Assembly (NCBI GenBank): GCA_963720375.1
Contig: CAVRFM010000009.1
Span: 52,802 to 116,801 of the forward strand
Source of the DNA: JAPLHP01 sp963720375
Lineage (GTDB): Bacteria; Chloroflexota; Dehalococcoidia; UBA2247; RBG-13-53-26
Length of the DNA stretch: 64,000 bases
Direction of reading: 5' to 3'
Shown: positions 10,287 to 19,600 of the stretch, piece by piece
Position numbering within the stretch: the first letter of the stretch is position 1
How the letters are laid out: each line of letters starts with the position of its first letter
Position numbers and translations under genes: made by a program
Notes under the pieces: generated by a model
Database searches by the model: none
Told to the model about the DNA's origin: nothing
The model's input: the letters and a program-made list of their open reading frames with translations, nothing else

Positions 10287-10874
10287 ATGCATGATTGGCA
10301 CTCATTAGCCTATCACGGCGATGAATGGTTGGTTGGCTACGCTTGTACCCCACCGGGTGTGCCTAGTGTGCTCATCTTTTCCGTTGGACATGCGCTTGAA
10401 CTGTATCTGAAGGCAGCTCACGCGAAGCTCTTTGGTGACTTTGATGAGGCTCTCGGCTTCGGGCACAGAGTCAAAGACCTGTGGGACGCCTGCAAGAAAG
10501 GCGACTGCGCATTCCTTCCGAATCACGAGATACGGGACGCCATCTTTTCGCTAGACTTCCTTGACCAGCAGGTCTTCAAGACGCTGTCCAGAGACGATCA
10601 GCTTCATTTCATTAAGTACCAAAGCTTGTATATCATTGCGAAACACCTACAGGATTTGAAGTATCTTGGGTTGCCGTGGAAGACGCGGAAGAAGCGGGGA
10701 ACTACGGGGATGGCGTGGGTTCAGCCCGATCCGTACTGGATTACTCTGTTCAGGGACTTGAGAGGGTACCTTGGCTATCCGCCGCATGGGAAAGCAGACT
10801 TCATTAAACAGCAAATGGACTTGGGGATGATTCCACCCACTGCCGCCAGTTACCTTTCAGGTCTGTACAGATGA
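10287..10874 (+). CDS. HEPN-like hypothetical protein, 195 aa
   Basis: I do not recognise a named family with certainty. The segment SVGHALELYLKAAHAKLFG followed by GFGHRVKDLWDACKKG resembles the helical core of HEPN proteins, which often have an ELxLKA helix and then a GHDL-type helix. HEPN proteins include RNases of toxin-antitoxin and defence systems and also non-catalytic nucleotide-binding partners. The canonical R-x4-6-H catalytic motif is not clear. No MNT nucleotidyltransferase partner is adjacent. GAGGG lies 6 bases before ATG 10287; a GTG one codon earlier is also possible. It sits between the inverted repeats. Confidence 0.55.
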   Translation: MHDWHSLAYHGDEWLVGYACTPPGVPSVLIFSVGHALELYLKAAHAKLFGDFDEALGFGHRVKDLWDACKKGDCAFLPNHEIRDAIFSLDFLDQQVFKTLSRDDQLHFIKYQSLYIIAKHLQDLKYLGLPWKTRKKRGTTGMAWVQPDPYWITLFRDLRGYLGYPPHGKADFIKQQMDLGMIPPTAASYLSGLYR

Positions 10875-11545
10875 AAGCATCTGGTAACAATGGCATGCAG
10901 CCGGATGCTCGTACCTCGCGCCGCTGATGTCGGGCGTTCACCCCACTGACTAGCGCGCAATCATGTCGATGCCCGACTGGGGCGTTTGTTTGTTGGCTTG
11001 TCTCCTGGGTTGGGGTATGATGGTTACCACCAGTTCAGATGATGGATAATCGTGAGTATAACAGAGACGATACCTCAATGAGGAATGGTACGTAATAGAG
11101 ATGGCTGGCCAGTCAACCGAATGTGACTCAAACCGCAGAGTCACATTCTCCCCCTTCTAAGATTGACTGCCAGCCATTCGATTTTTAGGACGGTTCTCGC
11201 CTGAGAATCCAAAAAGCAGCCTTTCCCGGTCTGCTATGTTTCTGCCTGTATCATCCTCCTTGATTGTGTTAATAGGCCTCGTAATCTCGTAATGTGGGGG
11301 AATTATTCTACGACAATCATTGAGTTTGTCAAGTTTTCTACGAGCAGCATGATCTTTGGGGTGATGCTGAGTGTCTGTGGGGCAATAATGTGGAGGGAGT
11401 CTCGGGAAGGCAATTGTGAGAGAATCTCCCCCCATCAATATTTGTGGATTCCCGAACTGATTGATAGAATGCACTAGAGTCCTGGTGCAGTCTTGCAGGC
11501 CAGCTCATCAGCTACTGGCGCACCAGAGCCTTGTAGGGGGCTAGA
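10875..11545. other. Gene-free stretch of about 670 bases with repeat copy 2
   Basis: Only repeat copy 2 (11102-11176) is recognised. A minus-strand frame at 11157-11474 is open but shows no domain and starts without a ribosome site. Confidence 0.4.
11102..11176. repeat. 75-base palindromic repeat, copy 2, inverted relative to copy 1
   Basis: Read on the minus strand it matches copy 1 base for base in length and at about 65 of 75 positions, with the same outer TGGCTGGCAG/CTGGCCAGCCA ends and the inner AATGTGACTC/GAGTCACATT pair. Together the copies bracket about 2.3 kb that holds the epimerase and the HEPN-like gene. Confidence 0.8.
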
Positions 11546-11953
11546 ATGGACATCGACAAATACGCGGCACGCAGGTTTGATATTCAACCGGAAAAGGCTA
11601 TTGATACCGAAGTACTGGAGGCTATACCATTTGCCTATCCTGGCTCAGCAACCGAGGTCGTCTATGAGACCGAAGAGTTTACCTCTGTCTGTCCCTGGAC
11701 AGGGCTGCCCGATTTCGCCCGGCTTGTGATTCGCTATACCCCTCGCCATTCCCTGGTGGAGCTCAAATCTCTGAAGTACTACCTGACCTCCTATCGCAAT
11801 GTGGGCATATTGCAGGAGCACGCGGTAAACCGTGTTCTTCAAGATCTGGTTCATCTGGTGCAGCCGGTCTCCATGACGGTGGAAGCTGAATACAAGGAAA
11901 GGGGTGGCATAAAGAGCGGGGTGGTGGCCAAATATAGCCAGGCATCTGTATAA
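11546..11953 (+). CDS. queF: NADPH-dependent 7-cyano-7-deazaguanine reductase QueF
   Basis: QueF reduces preQ0 to preQ1 in queuosine tRNA modification and belongs to the tunnelling-fold family. The single-domain, B. subtilis-type length of 135 residues is seen. The nucleophilic cysteine is C49 in TSVCPWTG, the general acid is D56, and the QueF motif ELKSLKYY is at residues 72-79, followed by the nucleotide-site glutamate in ILQEHAVN. AGGGGG precedes the ATG by 5-10 bases. No queCDE genes are in the window. TrmO, another tRNA modification enzyme, follows after about 100 bases. Confidence 0.95.
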   Translation: MDIDKYAARRFDIQPEKAIDTEVLEAIPFAYPGSATEVVYETEEFTSVCPWTGLPDFARLVIRYTPRHSLVELKSLKYYLTSYRNVGILQEHAVNRVLQDLVHLVQPVSMTVEAEYKERGGIKSGVVAKYSQASV

Positions 11954-12056
11954 CGTCCGGCAGAATCGGATCCCGGATTGTATGCGCAGCCTCTCGACCA
12001 GATTACCAGGCAGGTAGTCGGAGCTTGGGTACCCAAAGAGAAGGAGATATGAGAGA

Positions 12057-12536
12057 TTGAGGATTGAATTCAAGCCTGTAGGGGTAGTGAGGACAAACCT
12101 CAGCAATGACGAAGTTAAGGGAAGCTGGCCCAACGGAATTGAGGCTGAAATAGAGGTTTTTGAAGACTACGTTGAAGCCCTGGACGGCATCGATGCCTTT
12201 TCCCACTTGATCGTGTTGTTCTATATGCATGAGACTACAGAGGCACAGAGGGGGACCCTCAAAGCCAGGCCGAAGAGGTTCATCAAATACGGCCTGAGAC
12301 CTGAAGACCTGCCTCTAGTCGGTGTCTTCTGCTTGGATTCACCCCACAGGCCAAATCCCATAGGGTTGACTATCACCAGGCTTTTGGGAAGGGATGGAAA
12401 TATCCTGAGGGTCGATGGGCTTGATGCCTTCAACCATACGCCGGTCTTAGATATAAGACCCTATACGCCTGACAGATGCAAGGCTCAACTTGAGCTGCCG
12501 GATTGGTTCAAGTCACTGTCGAAGTACCTTCAGTAG
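12057..12536 (+). CDS. trmO: tRNA (t6A37) N6-methyltransferase TrmO
   Basis: TrmO (TsaA/YaeB/VirR family) methylates the N6 of t6A37 in some tRNAs using SAM. The beta-barrel family signature SPHRPNPIGLTITRLL is present, together with the early FSHLIVLFYMHE and the late TPVLDIRPYTP motifs. The frame starts at TTG 12057, with AAGGAG about 10 bases upstream. An ATG at 12049 is out of frame and stops after three codons. The 159-residue length is that of the core domain without the C-terminal extension seen in E. coli. It follows QueF, so both genes act on tRNA. Confidence 0.88.
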   Translation: MRIEFKPVGVVRTNLSNDEVKGSWPNGIEAEIEVFEDYVEALDGIDAFSHLIVLFYMHETTEAQRGTLKARPKRFIKYGLRPEDLPLVGVFCLDSPHRPNPIGLTITRLLGRDGNILRVDGLDAFNHTPVLDIRPYTPDRCKAQLELPDWFKSLSKYLQ

Positions 12537-12592
12537 TCAAATGTCTTTGAAAGGCTGGCCACGAGATTGGGGGCTTACCCTCTGAGCAGGTA

Positions 12593-15500
12593 TCAAGGCC
12601 TATTTGCGTGGTTTAGTAGAAATAGACCGGTGTGTGATGGACGTGGTCTCCTCTGCCACCGTGGATCCTGCGGATCAATAATAGTCTGTCTCTCTACAGG
12701 TTTCTTTGGCCTTGTCACCACAAACATGAAAACTAGGAGCAGAGAAACCAGCACGATGCCCAGCCAGAGCCAGGCTGAGGAGGCATGGGACGTCTGTTGG
12801 GCTTGGATACTGAAGCTGTCAGACAGGGTTGCAGTATCACTCGCTGTGGTCACTGATACATTTCTTAGACCAACCGTGGCTGTCTGATCAATCGTTATTG
12901 TAGCGGTTATCTGAGTCGGACTATCCACAGTGAAGCTCTCTACTCTGATGCCATCACCCAGACTGACTTCAAGCACGCCGTCCAAATTTACCCCGGTGAT
13001 AATTATGGTGAGCGTTTCCCCAGGGGAACCAGAGGCGGAGCTCACTCCTGTGATTGTTGGAGGTGGAAGGAACAGGGACGGGGACGGTTACTGTGAAACC
13101 GCCGGGGAGTGTTGCGGTGCCACCTGGTGTGTTGATGGAGACAATCCTGGTACCTTCTGCAGCAATGCCGTCAATAGTAAGGCTGGCGGTTATCTGAGTT
13201 GAGCTGTCGATGCTGACGATAGTGGCTGTTATTCCTGAGCCGAAGTCAACGGAAGTGGCCCCGGTAAGATAAGTGCCGGTGATGATGACACCGTTTAAGG
13301 TCTGCCCCTGAATGCCCTGGTTAGGGCTGATTGAAGTTACGGTGGGAAGAGCCGGGTTGACTGTGAAGGCATTAGCCAGAGGGGCTGATGAGCCACCTGG
13401 GGTGGTCACTGTTATGCTCCTTGTTCCTGGAGCAGCAGCGGGGTTGATAGTGATATTAGCCGTTATCTGAGTTGGACTGTTCACGTCGAGGCTATTCACC
13501 GTTATGCCTGAGCCAAAGCTGACCGAAGTGGCCCCGGTAAGATAAGTGCCGGTGATGATGACACCGTTTAAGGTCTGCCCCTGAATGCCCTGGTTAGGGC
13601 TGATTGAAGTTACGGTGGGAAGAGCCGGGTTGACTGTGAAGGCATTAGCCAGAGGGACTGATGAGCCACCTGGGGTGGTCACTGTTATGCTCCTTGTTCC
13701 TGGAGCAGCAGCGGGGTTGATAGTGATATTAGCCGTTATCTGAGTTGGACTGTTCACGTCGAGGCTATTCACCGTTATGCCTGAGCCAAAGCTGACCGAA
13801 GTGGCTCCAGTGAAATAGGTGCCGGTGATGATGACACCGTTTAAGGTCTGCCCCTGAATGCCCTGGTTAGGGCTGATTGAAGTTACGGTGGGAGGAGCCG
13901 GATTGACTGTGAAGGCATTGGCCAGAGGGGCTGATGAGCCACCTGGGGTGGTCACTGTTATGCTCCTTGCTCCTGGCGCAGCAGCGGGGTCGATAGTGAT
14001 ATTGGCGGTGATCTGTGTTGAGCTGTTTACAGTGAAGCTGGTGACGGTTATACCAGCGCCGAAATCGACCGTTGTCGCGCCACTGAGATTGCTGCCGGTG
14101 ATCACCACATCCAATGCCTGGTCTTGATCAGCAGAGTCAGGACTCACTCCTGTGATTGTTGGAGGTGGAACAGGAACAGGGACGGGGGCGGTTACTGTGA
14201 AACCGCCGGGGAGCGTTGCGGTGCCACCTGGGGTGTTTATGGAAACAATCCTGGTGCCTTCTGCAGCAGTGCCGTCAATAGTAATACTGGCGGTTATCTG
14301 GGTTGGGCTGTCGATGCTGACGATAGTAGCTGTTATGCCTGAGCCGAAGTCAACGGAGGTAGCCCCGGTAAGGTAGGTGCCGGTAAGGATAACATTGCTC
14401 AAGGTCTGCCCCTGAATGCCCTGGTTAGGGCTGACACCTGTTATGGTGGGAGGAGCCGGATTGACTGTGAAGGCATTAGCCAGGGGGGCTGATGAACCAC
14501 CTGGGGTGGTCACAGTCACGCTCCTTGCTCCTGGCGCGGCAGCGGGGTCGATAGTGATATTGGCGGTTATCTGAGTTGGACTGTTCACGGTTAGGCTATT
14601 CACCGTTATGCTCGTGCCAAAACTGACTGAAGTGGCCCCGGTAAGATAGGTGCCGGTGAGGGTAACATTGCTCAAGGTCTGCCCCTGAATGCCCTGGTTA
14701 GGGCTGACGTTGCTTATCGTGGGCAGCGCCTGATTCACCGTGAAGCCATCAGTCAGAGTAGCTATGCCTCCTGGAGTGGTCACTGAGATATTCCTTGACC
14801 CAGGAGTGGCAGTGCTACTGATGGTGATATTGGTGGTTATCTGGGTTGGACTGTTCACAGTGAGGCTATTCACCGTTATGCCCGTGCCAAAGCTGACTGA
14901 GGTAGCCCCGGTAAGGTAGGTGCCGGTGAGGATAACACTGCTCAAGGTCTGTCCCTGAATTCCCTGGTTAGGGCTGACGTTGCTTATGGTCGGCGATGCC
15001 TGATTTACGGTGAAGCCACTGGTGAGAGTGCCCGTCCCTCCTGGGGTGGTCACAGTCACGCTCCTTGCTCCTGGCGCGGCAGCGGGGTCGATAGTGATAT
15101 TGGCGGTTATCTGAGTTGGACTGTTCACGGTTAGGCTATTCACCGTTATGCTTGTGCCAAAACTGACTGAAGTGGCCCCGGTAAGGTAGGTGCCGGTGAG
15201 GGTAACATTGCTCAAGGTCTGTCCCTGAATGCCATGGTTAGGGCTGACCAAGCTAATGGTGGGAGGAGCCTGATTGACTGTGAAGGTATTGGCCAGGGGG
15301 GCTGATGAGCCACCTGGAGTGGTCACAGTCACGCTCCTTGCTCCTGGCGCGGCAGCGGGGTCGATAGTGATATTGGCGGTTATCTGGGTTGGACTGTTCA
15401 CGGTTAGGCTATTCACCGTTATGCCCGTGCCAAAGCTGACCGAGGTGGCCCCGCTAAGATAGGTGCCGGTAAGGGTAACACTGCTCAAGGTCTGCCCCTG

Positions 15501-16151
15501 AATGCCCTGGTTAGGGCTGACCGAGCTTATGGTGGGCGATGCCGGCGAGATGCTGATGTAATCCACCTTTGTCCTGCTATCGTGGTCCGCGTCGGCCTCA
15601 GTGACAGTAAGCATCACTGTGTAGACACCATCCTGGGTGTATTGGTGAGACGGATTCTGCTGGGTGCTGGTCTGGCCATCGCCGAAGTCCCACAGCCAGG
15701 AGACGATGCCGTCATAGGAGGTGGACAGGTCAGTGAAAGCCACGGTCAGTGGCTCAGTCCCGCTGGTTGGTGTGGCTGAGAAGTCAGCCGCTGGTGTGGT
15801 ATCAGAGACCATGATGTAGTCAGCCTTTGTTTCAAGGTCACTGTCACTGTCGGTCTCAGTGACAGTAAGCGTCACTGTGTAGACACCATCCTGGGTGTAT
15901 TGGTGAGACGGATTCTGCTCGATGCTGGTCTGGCCATCGCCGAAGTCCCACAGCCAGGAGACGATGCCATCATTGGAGGTGGACAGGTCAGTGAAAGCCA
16001 CGGTCAGTGGCTCAGTCCCGCTGGTTGGTGTGGCCGAGAAGTCAGCCGTCGGCGAGCCATCTGCGGAGACTGGCCGGGATAGCAGAAATGCAAGAGCCAC
16101 AATAGCCAGAGTCAGAACCAGCGCGCTTGTCTTATTCCAGAAGCCTGTCAA
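12593..16151 (-). CDS. Giant surface protein: signal peptide, 2 PKD and about 10 IPT/TIG repeats, C-terminal anchor (frameshifted)
   Basis: The start is TTG 16151 with GGAGAGG upstream. The N-terminus MTGFWNKTSALVLTL... is a signal peptide ending near SADG. Two PKD domains follow, each with the hallmark WDFGDGQTS, then nine IPT/TIG-like beta-sandwich repeats of 80-91 residues that begin PTITGVSPNQGIQGQTL or close variants. The frame then breaks at about 13050-13075, where two bases are missing relative to the sister copy at 14160-14190. In the next frame a tenth repeat follows, then a membrane helix (LWLGIVLVSLLLVFMFVV) and a basic tail RPKK. This is a surface adhesin or cell-wall-type protein held by its C-terminal helix. 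Ligand unknown. Confidence 0.88.
13261..14079. repeat. 273-base tandem repeats inside the IPT gene
   Basis: Units starting at 13261, 13534 and 13807 are each 273 bases (91 codons). The first two are almost identical in DNA, including synonymous positions, and the third diverges in its second half. Further, more diverged copies extend to about 15540. The identity indicates recent duplication or gene conversion, and copy number is at risk in assembly. Confidence 0.85.
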
Positions 16152-16753
16152 TTTCGGCCTCTCCTCCTCTGGTTCCGTATCTGAACAGTGCTGCCAGACT
16201 TTTCACTCAGTCGATTGAGACGGAGGCTACAAGACTTACCTCGGAGTCAGTCACTCGAATTTCGACTAGATAATACACGATGTGCCTCAGGCTGTCATCA
16301 TCTGCACGGACTGTCCTTTTGGCAGGATGGCCCGCGTATTGTCCGATGATTGGTGGGTAGGGGCAACTTCCCTTTGCCGCAGTGTGACATAAGTCGCTGA
16401 AGTTAGCCTGCAAGGGGGCCAGAATTATGGTCGGGGGAAGGTAATGAGACGTAGAGCAACTTGCAGAGTAACTTGCGCCTATTGCAGGAGGTTCCCGCGT
16501 TATAGGGCTGGGCTTGTTTACCTGTGCGCATATCATGCCAGGTACAAGCGGCCGGATGGGGTATTGCCGGTGAGGATATCGTGACGGGACATGCCCGCTG
16601 GAATGGGAGTCCGGATAGCGGGAGACACCTCGTAGGAATCCTGGAGATGATGCAGGGGCATAACTGCTCTGCCGCGTTTGCTGGCAGTCTGAAGTTCTGC
16701 AGGATAGGTTTTGTTCGAAAGACTGGATGGAGGCCGTATGAAGGAGTCGTGTG
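16152..16753. other. Gene-free stretch of about 600 bases
   Basis: Open frames exist on both strands but none has a recognised domain or a good start. It lies upstream of the surface-protein gene and downstream of the SnoaL-like gene, both on the minus strand, and should contain the promoter of the former. Confidence 0.4.
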
Positions 16754-17203
16754 CTAGCCCCTGCTCGGCTCCCATTCTTCGAAGACAACGGTCATTTTAG
16801 TAGCCTTCTTTTTCCACTGGTCATTTTCCCTGACGTATTCGTCGTCGTAGAAGCCCCAGCCCTTCCTCTTAGTGTTTGACTGTATGACTATATAGTCATT
16901 CAATACCCATGTACCTCTGGCGGTGTTGTCGCCGGTTATCTCAATCTCGGCGTTATGGCCCATATGGAAGGTGGTAGAGGACTCTTGCCCCAGGCTTTGC
17001 TTTAAGAACTGGATTATGGCCTCTCTTCCTTGACACTTTCGGCGCGGCCCATAGTCGGCTACCGCATCTTCTGTGAAACACTCGGCGAGTTCATTCCACA
17101 GCTTCCTGTCGACGCAGCGCCAATATTTGCATTTCAGCCTCTTGATGGCTTCGATGTCCTCCAGGGTTTTGATTCGGGCTTCAAGGCTCGCTGGCTTGCT
17201 CAT
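16754..17203 (-). CDS. SnoaL-like / NTF2-fold protein
   Basis: A 149-residue protein with the NTF2-like cone fold of the SnoaL_4 group. It starts with a helix ARIKTLEDIEAIKRLKCKYWRCVDRKLWNELAECFTED, contains the loop GREAIIQFLKQ and ends in strands with TFHMGHNAEIEITG. Members are isomerases, dehydratases or ligand binders of varied pathways, so the reaction cannot be named. The ATG at 17203 has GGAGG 8 bases upstream; a longer open frame to 17368 lacks a site. It is divergent from the DUF6125 gene, about 230 bases apart. Confidence 0.8.
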   Translation of the reverse strand: MSKPASLEARIKTLEDIEAIKRLKCKYWRCVDRKLWNELAECFTEDAVADYGPRRKCQGREAIIQFLKQSLGQESSTTFHMGHNAEIEITGDNTARGTWVLNDYIVIQSNTKRKGWGFYDDEYVRENDQWKKKATKMTVVFEEWEPSRG

Positions 17204-17433
17204 GAGAACGGCCTCCTTTCCAATAGTTGCTGCTTTACTGCCGCAACCACCGGGGTTTGCTTTTCTGAGTATACGGGCAGTCCTGGATAACAGACAAGCC
17301 AGATCGTTTTTGTCGATGGTCTGCCCTGATGACTTGCGACCCCTGAGATTACCTCCGATCAGAAGCATTGAGATTACGGGTTGCCCGTGTTCTGTGAAGT
17401 GAGGTATGCTGTTTCATAGTGAGGAGGCTCGGT

Positions 17434-17988
17434 ATGAATGAATTGAGCGACTACAGCGGGGAATTCGATCCCGGTGTCACCTACGAGAACTTTTCCAAGG
17501 ATTTCCTGCTGAAGGCTTTGAAGGCATATGCGGGCTACATTCGGAAGCTGGACGGTATCTGGTATCTTACGGTGAAGCAGCAGACGGATGACGACATGGC
17601 CTTTGCCTGCGACAGGCTGGTGTGGGACAAGATGGAGGTCCATGACGTGGAGACGACCTGCAAGCTGTTCAAAATCGGGAGCATGGATGTGGCGGCCTTG
17701 ATCAAAGCACTGCAAATGAGCCCCTGGACGTGGAATCTGGAGCACCATTTTGAGTTGAAGAATGCCAATCACGGGGTTTGGACGGTGACTCGCTGCCCCA
17801 CACTGCTGGCTCTGGAGAAAGAGGGAGAGGGCAGGGAGCGCCGCATCTGCCGCCAGATTGAGACCGAACTGATTGGACTGAGAGCGCACACCATAAACCC
17901 GCGGATCAAAGTTACCCCGCTGAAGCTGCCTCCGAGGAAGAAGAAGGACGATATTCATTGCCAGTGGGAGTTCAAACTGGAAGGGTAG
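17434..17988 (+). CDS. DUF6125 family protein
   Basis: The pattern is that of DUF6125: an N-terminal DYSGEFDPGVTYENFSK, a central LDGIWYLTVKQ, then ELKNANHGVWTVTRCPTL, a block EGEGRERRICRQIE and the C-terminal IKVTPLKLPPRKKKDDIHCQWEF. The conserved cysteines (TRCP, ICRQ, HCQW) could hold a metal or a thiol adduct. The family is common in anaerobic sediment bacteria beside CoA-ester genes and has no proven reaction. ATG 17434 has GAGGAGG 6 bases upstream. It lies about 115 bases before the lone acyl-CoA synthetase subunit on the same strand. Confidence 0.78.
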   Translation: MNELSDYSGEFDPGVTYENFSKDFLLKALKAYAGYIRKLDGIWYLTVKQQTDDDMAFACDRLVWDKMEVHDVETTCKLFKIGSMDVAALIKALQMSPWTWNLEHHFELKNANHGVWTVTRCPTLLALEKEGEGRERRICRQIETELIGLRAHTINPRIKVTPLKLPPRKKKDDIHCQWEFKLEG

Positions 17989-18104
17989 GCTCCCTGCATC
18001 AGGTCTGAACGGAGGTGCTTAATGTCCACCAGGGCTGTTTGGCAGGAGAAGGAGGGGCATAATTGCATGCAGATATGGCATTGTCGGGGTGAAGTGGCAG
18101 TCTT

Positions 18105-19553
18105 ATGACGATGCATTCGGATCTGGAGAGGGCTTTTCATCCCAAATCCGTTGCTATTGTTGGCGTTCCCAGGAGTGAGGCCAACCATCCGCCGGGTTAT
18201 ACGGGATACACCTTTCTGCGCCTGCTGCAGCAGGCCGGGTTCGAAGGGCATATCTATCCGGTTAACCCTAATGCCAGCGTTATCGCAGACCTGAAAGTAT
18301 ACCCCAGCGTTACAGCCATTCCTGAGCCGCTGGACCTGGTCATAGTCGCGGTGCCGCTGGCAGCGGTGCCCCGGGTGCTGGAAGACTGTGTGGCTGCCGG
18401 GGCGGTTAATGTGCAGATTGCCACTGCGGGTTTCTCTGAAACCGGTGAGGCTGCAGGTAGAGAAATGGAAGCTAAGGTGCGGGAGATCGCCTTGAGAGGA
18501 GGCCTTCGCGTAGTGGGGCCGAACTGCCTGGGCTACCATGTGCCGTCTGCCCGCATGCAGATGTATGACAAGATCGTGCTGGCCCAGGGCCCGGTGGCCT
18601 TCCTCTCACAGAGCGGGGGCCACGGCCAGGGTTATGTGAGGATTGGGCCGGCCTTCGGCATTGGCTTCAGCAAGGTGATCAGCTACGGGAATGCGCTGAT
18701 GATGGACTGCACCGATTTCCTGGAGTATCTGGCTACCGATCTGGAGACCCGCATCATATGTATGTACCTTGAGGGTATCAGGGACGGCCGCAGGCTCGTC
18801 GAACTGGTGAGGCAGATAGACTCTCACAAGCCAATCGTTGTCTGGAAGGGAGGCCTCACTGCCTCAGGGGCGAGGGCTGCGGCGACGCACACCGGTTCTC
18901 TGGCGGGAGACGGTCAGATCTGGGATGCCTTCTTCAAACAGACCGGAGCGATACAGGTCGGCTCGATTGAAGAGATGGCCGATGTCAGCATGACGTTGCT
19001 CCAGTTGAAACCATCGCCGGGTGCGCGTTTGGCCGTGCTCGGAGGCGGCGGAGGCAATAACGTGGCCACCGCCGACACCTGTGCTGAGGAAGGTCTGGAA
19101 CTGCCAGCCCCCTCTGCGGAGACGAGAGCCAGGCTTTTGGAGTTTATAACCCTGGTAAATCAGAGCGTGGTTAATCCGATGGATGCCGGCAGCGTATTTG
19201 GCAGTATGGCTATGCTGCGGCGGGCACTGGAGGCGTTGGCTGCTGACCCTCTGATAGATATCATCGTGCTGCACATGGGCGCTGATTATGCAAAGTGGTT
19301 CTCCCCTCAGGCACTGGCCGAATTCAAGGCCTGCATCGTGGATTTCAATAATAAGGGCCCCACGGGCAAGCCGGTGGTCGCGGCAATTAACGAGCAGGAG
19401 AAGCCTGCTGAGGCAGCAGAGTTTGTCCGCGATCTGAGGCAGTCCGGTATAACTACCTATGGCTCCCTGCGCAGGGCCTGCCGGGCGCTGCGTCGGTTTG
19501 CCGGTTACCACAGGTTTGTGGCGGAGAGCAGGGCCGATCAAAGCAGAGTTTAG
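18105..19553 (+). CDS. CoA-binding / succinyl-CoA ligase-like alpha subunit of an NDP-forming acyl-CoA synthetase
   Basis: The N-terminal CoA-binding Rossmann domain (FHPKSVAIVGVPRSE) is followed by a Ligase_CoA-like domain (GGLRVVGPNCLGY, VAFLSQSGG) and a third domain that contains THTGSLAGD with the histidine expected to be phosphorylated. These three domains make up the alpha part of ADP-forming acetyl-CoA synthetases. The ATP-grasp beta part is absent from this gene and from its neighbours. Either the beta subunit is encoded elsewhere or this paralogue has another role. It belongs to a plus-strand group with DUF6125 and the 4Fe-4S protein. Confidence 0.88.
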   Translation: MTMHSDLERAFHPKSVAIVGVPRSEANHPPGYTGYTFLRLLQQAGFEGHIYPVNPNASVIADLKVYPSVTAIPEPLDLVIVAVPLAAVPRVLEDCVAAGAVNVQIATAGFSETGEAAGREMEAKVREIALRGGLRVVGPNCLGYHVPSARMQMYDKIVLAQGPVAFLSQSGGHGQGYVRIGPAFGIGFSKVISYGNALMMDCTDFLEYLATDLETRIICMYLEGIRDGRRLVELVRQIDSHKPIVVWKGGLTASGARAAATHTGSLAGDGQIWDAFFKQTGAIQVGSIEEMADVSMTLLQLKPSPGARLAVLGGGGGNNVATADTCAEEGLELPAPSAETRARLLEFITLVNQSVVNPMDAGSVFGSMAMLRRALEALAADPLIDIIVLHMGADYAKWFSPQALAEFKACIVDFNNKGPTGKPVVAAINEQEKPAEAAEFVRDLRQSGITTYGSLRRACRALRRFAGYHRFVAESRADQSRV

Positions 19554-19600
19554 GAGATGAATAAGTACGCTGGCGGTACTGCATCTCCGGGGAGGTTAAC

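Noticed and set aside
16207..16788. Minus-strand 193-residue open frame
   Set aside because: Overlaps the SnoaL-like gene end, Ser/Pro/Arg-rich chance composition, no start signal, no domain.
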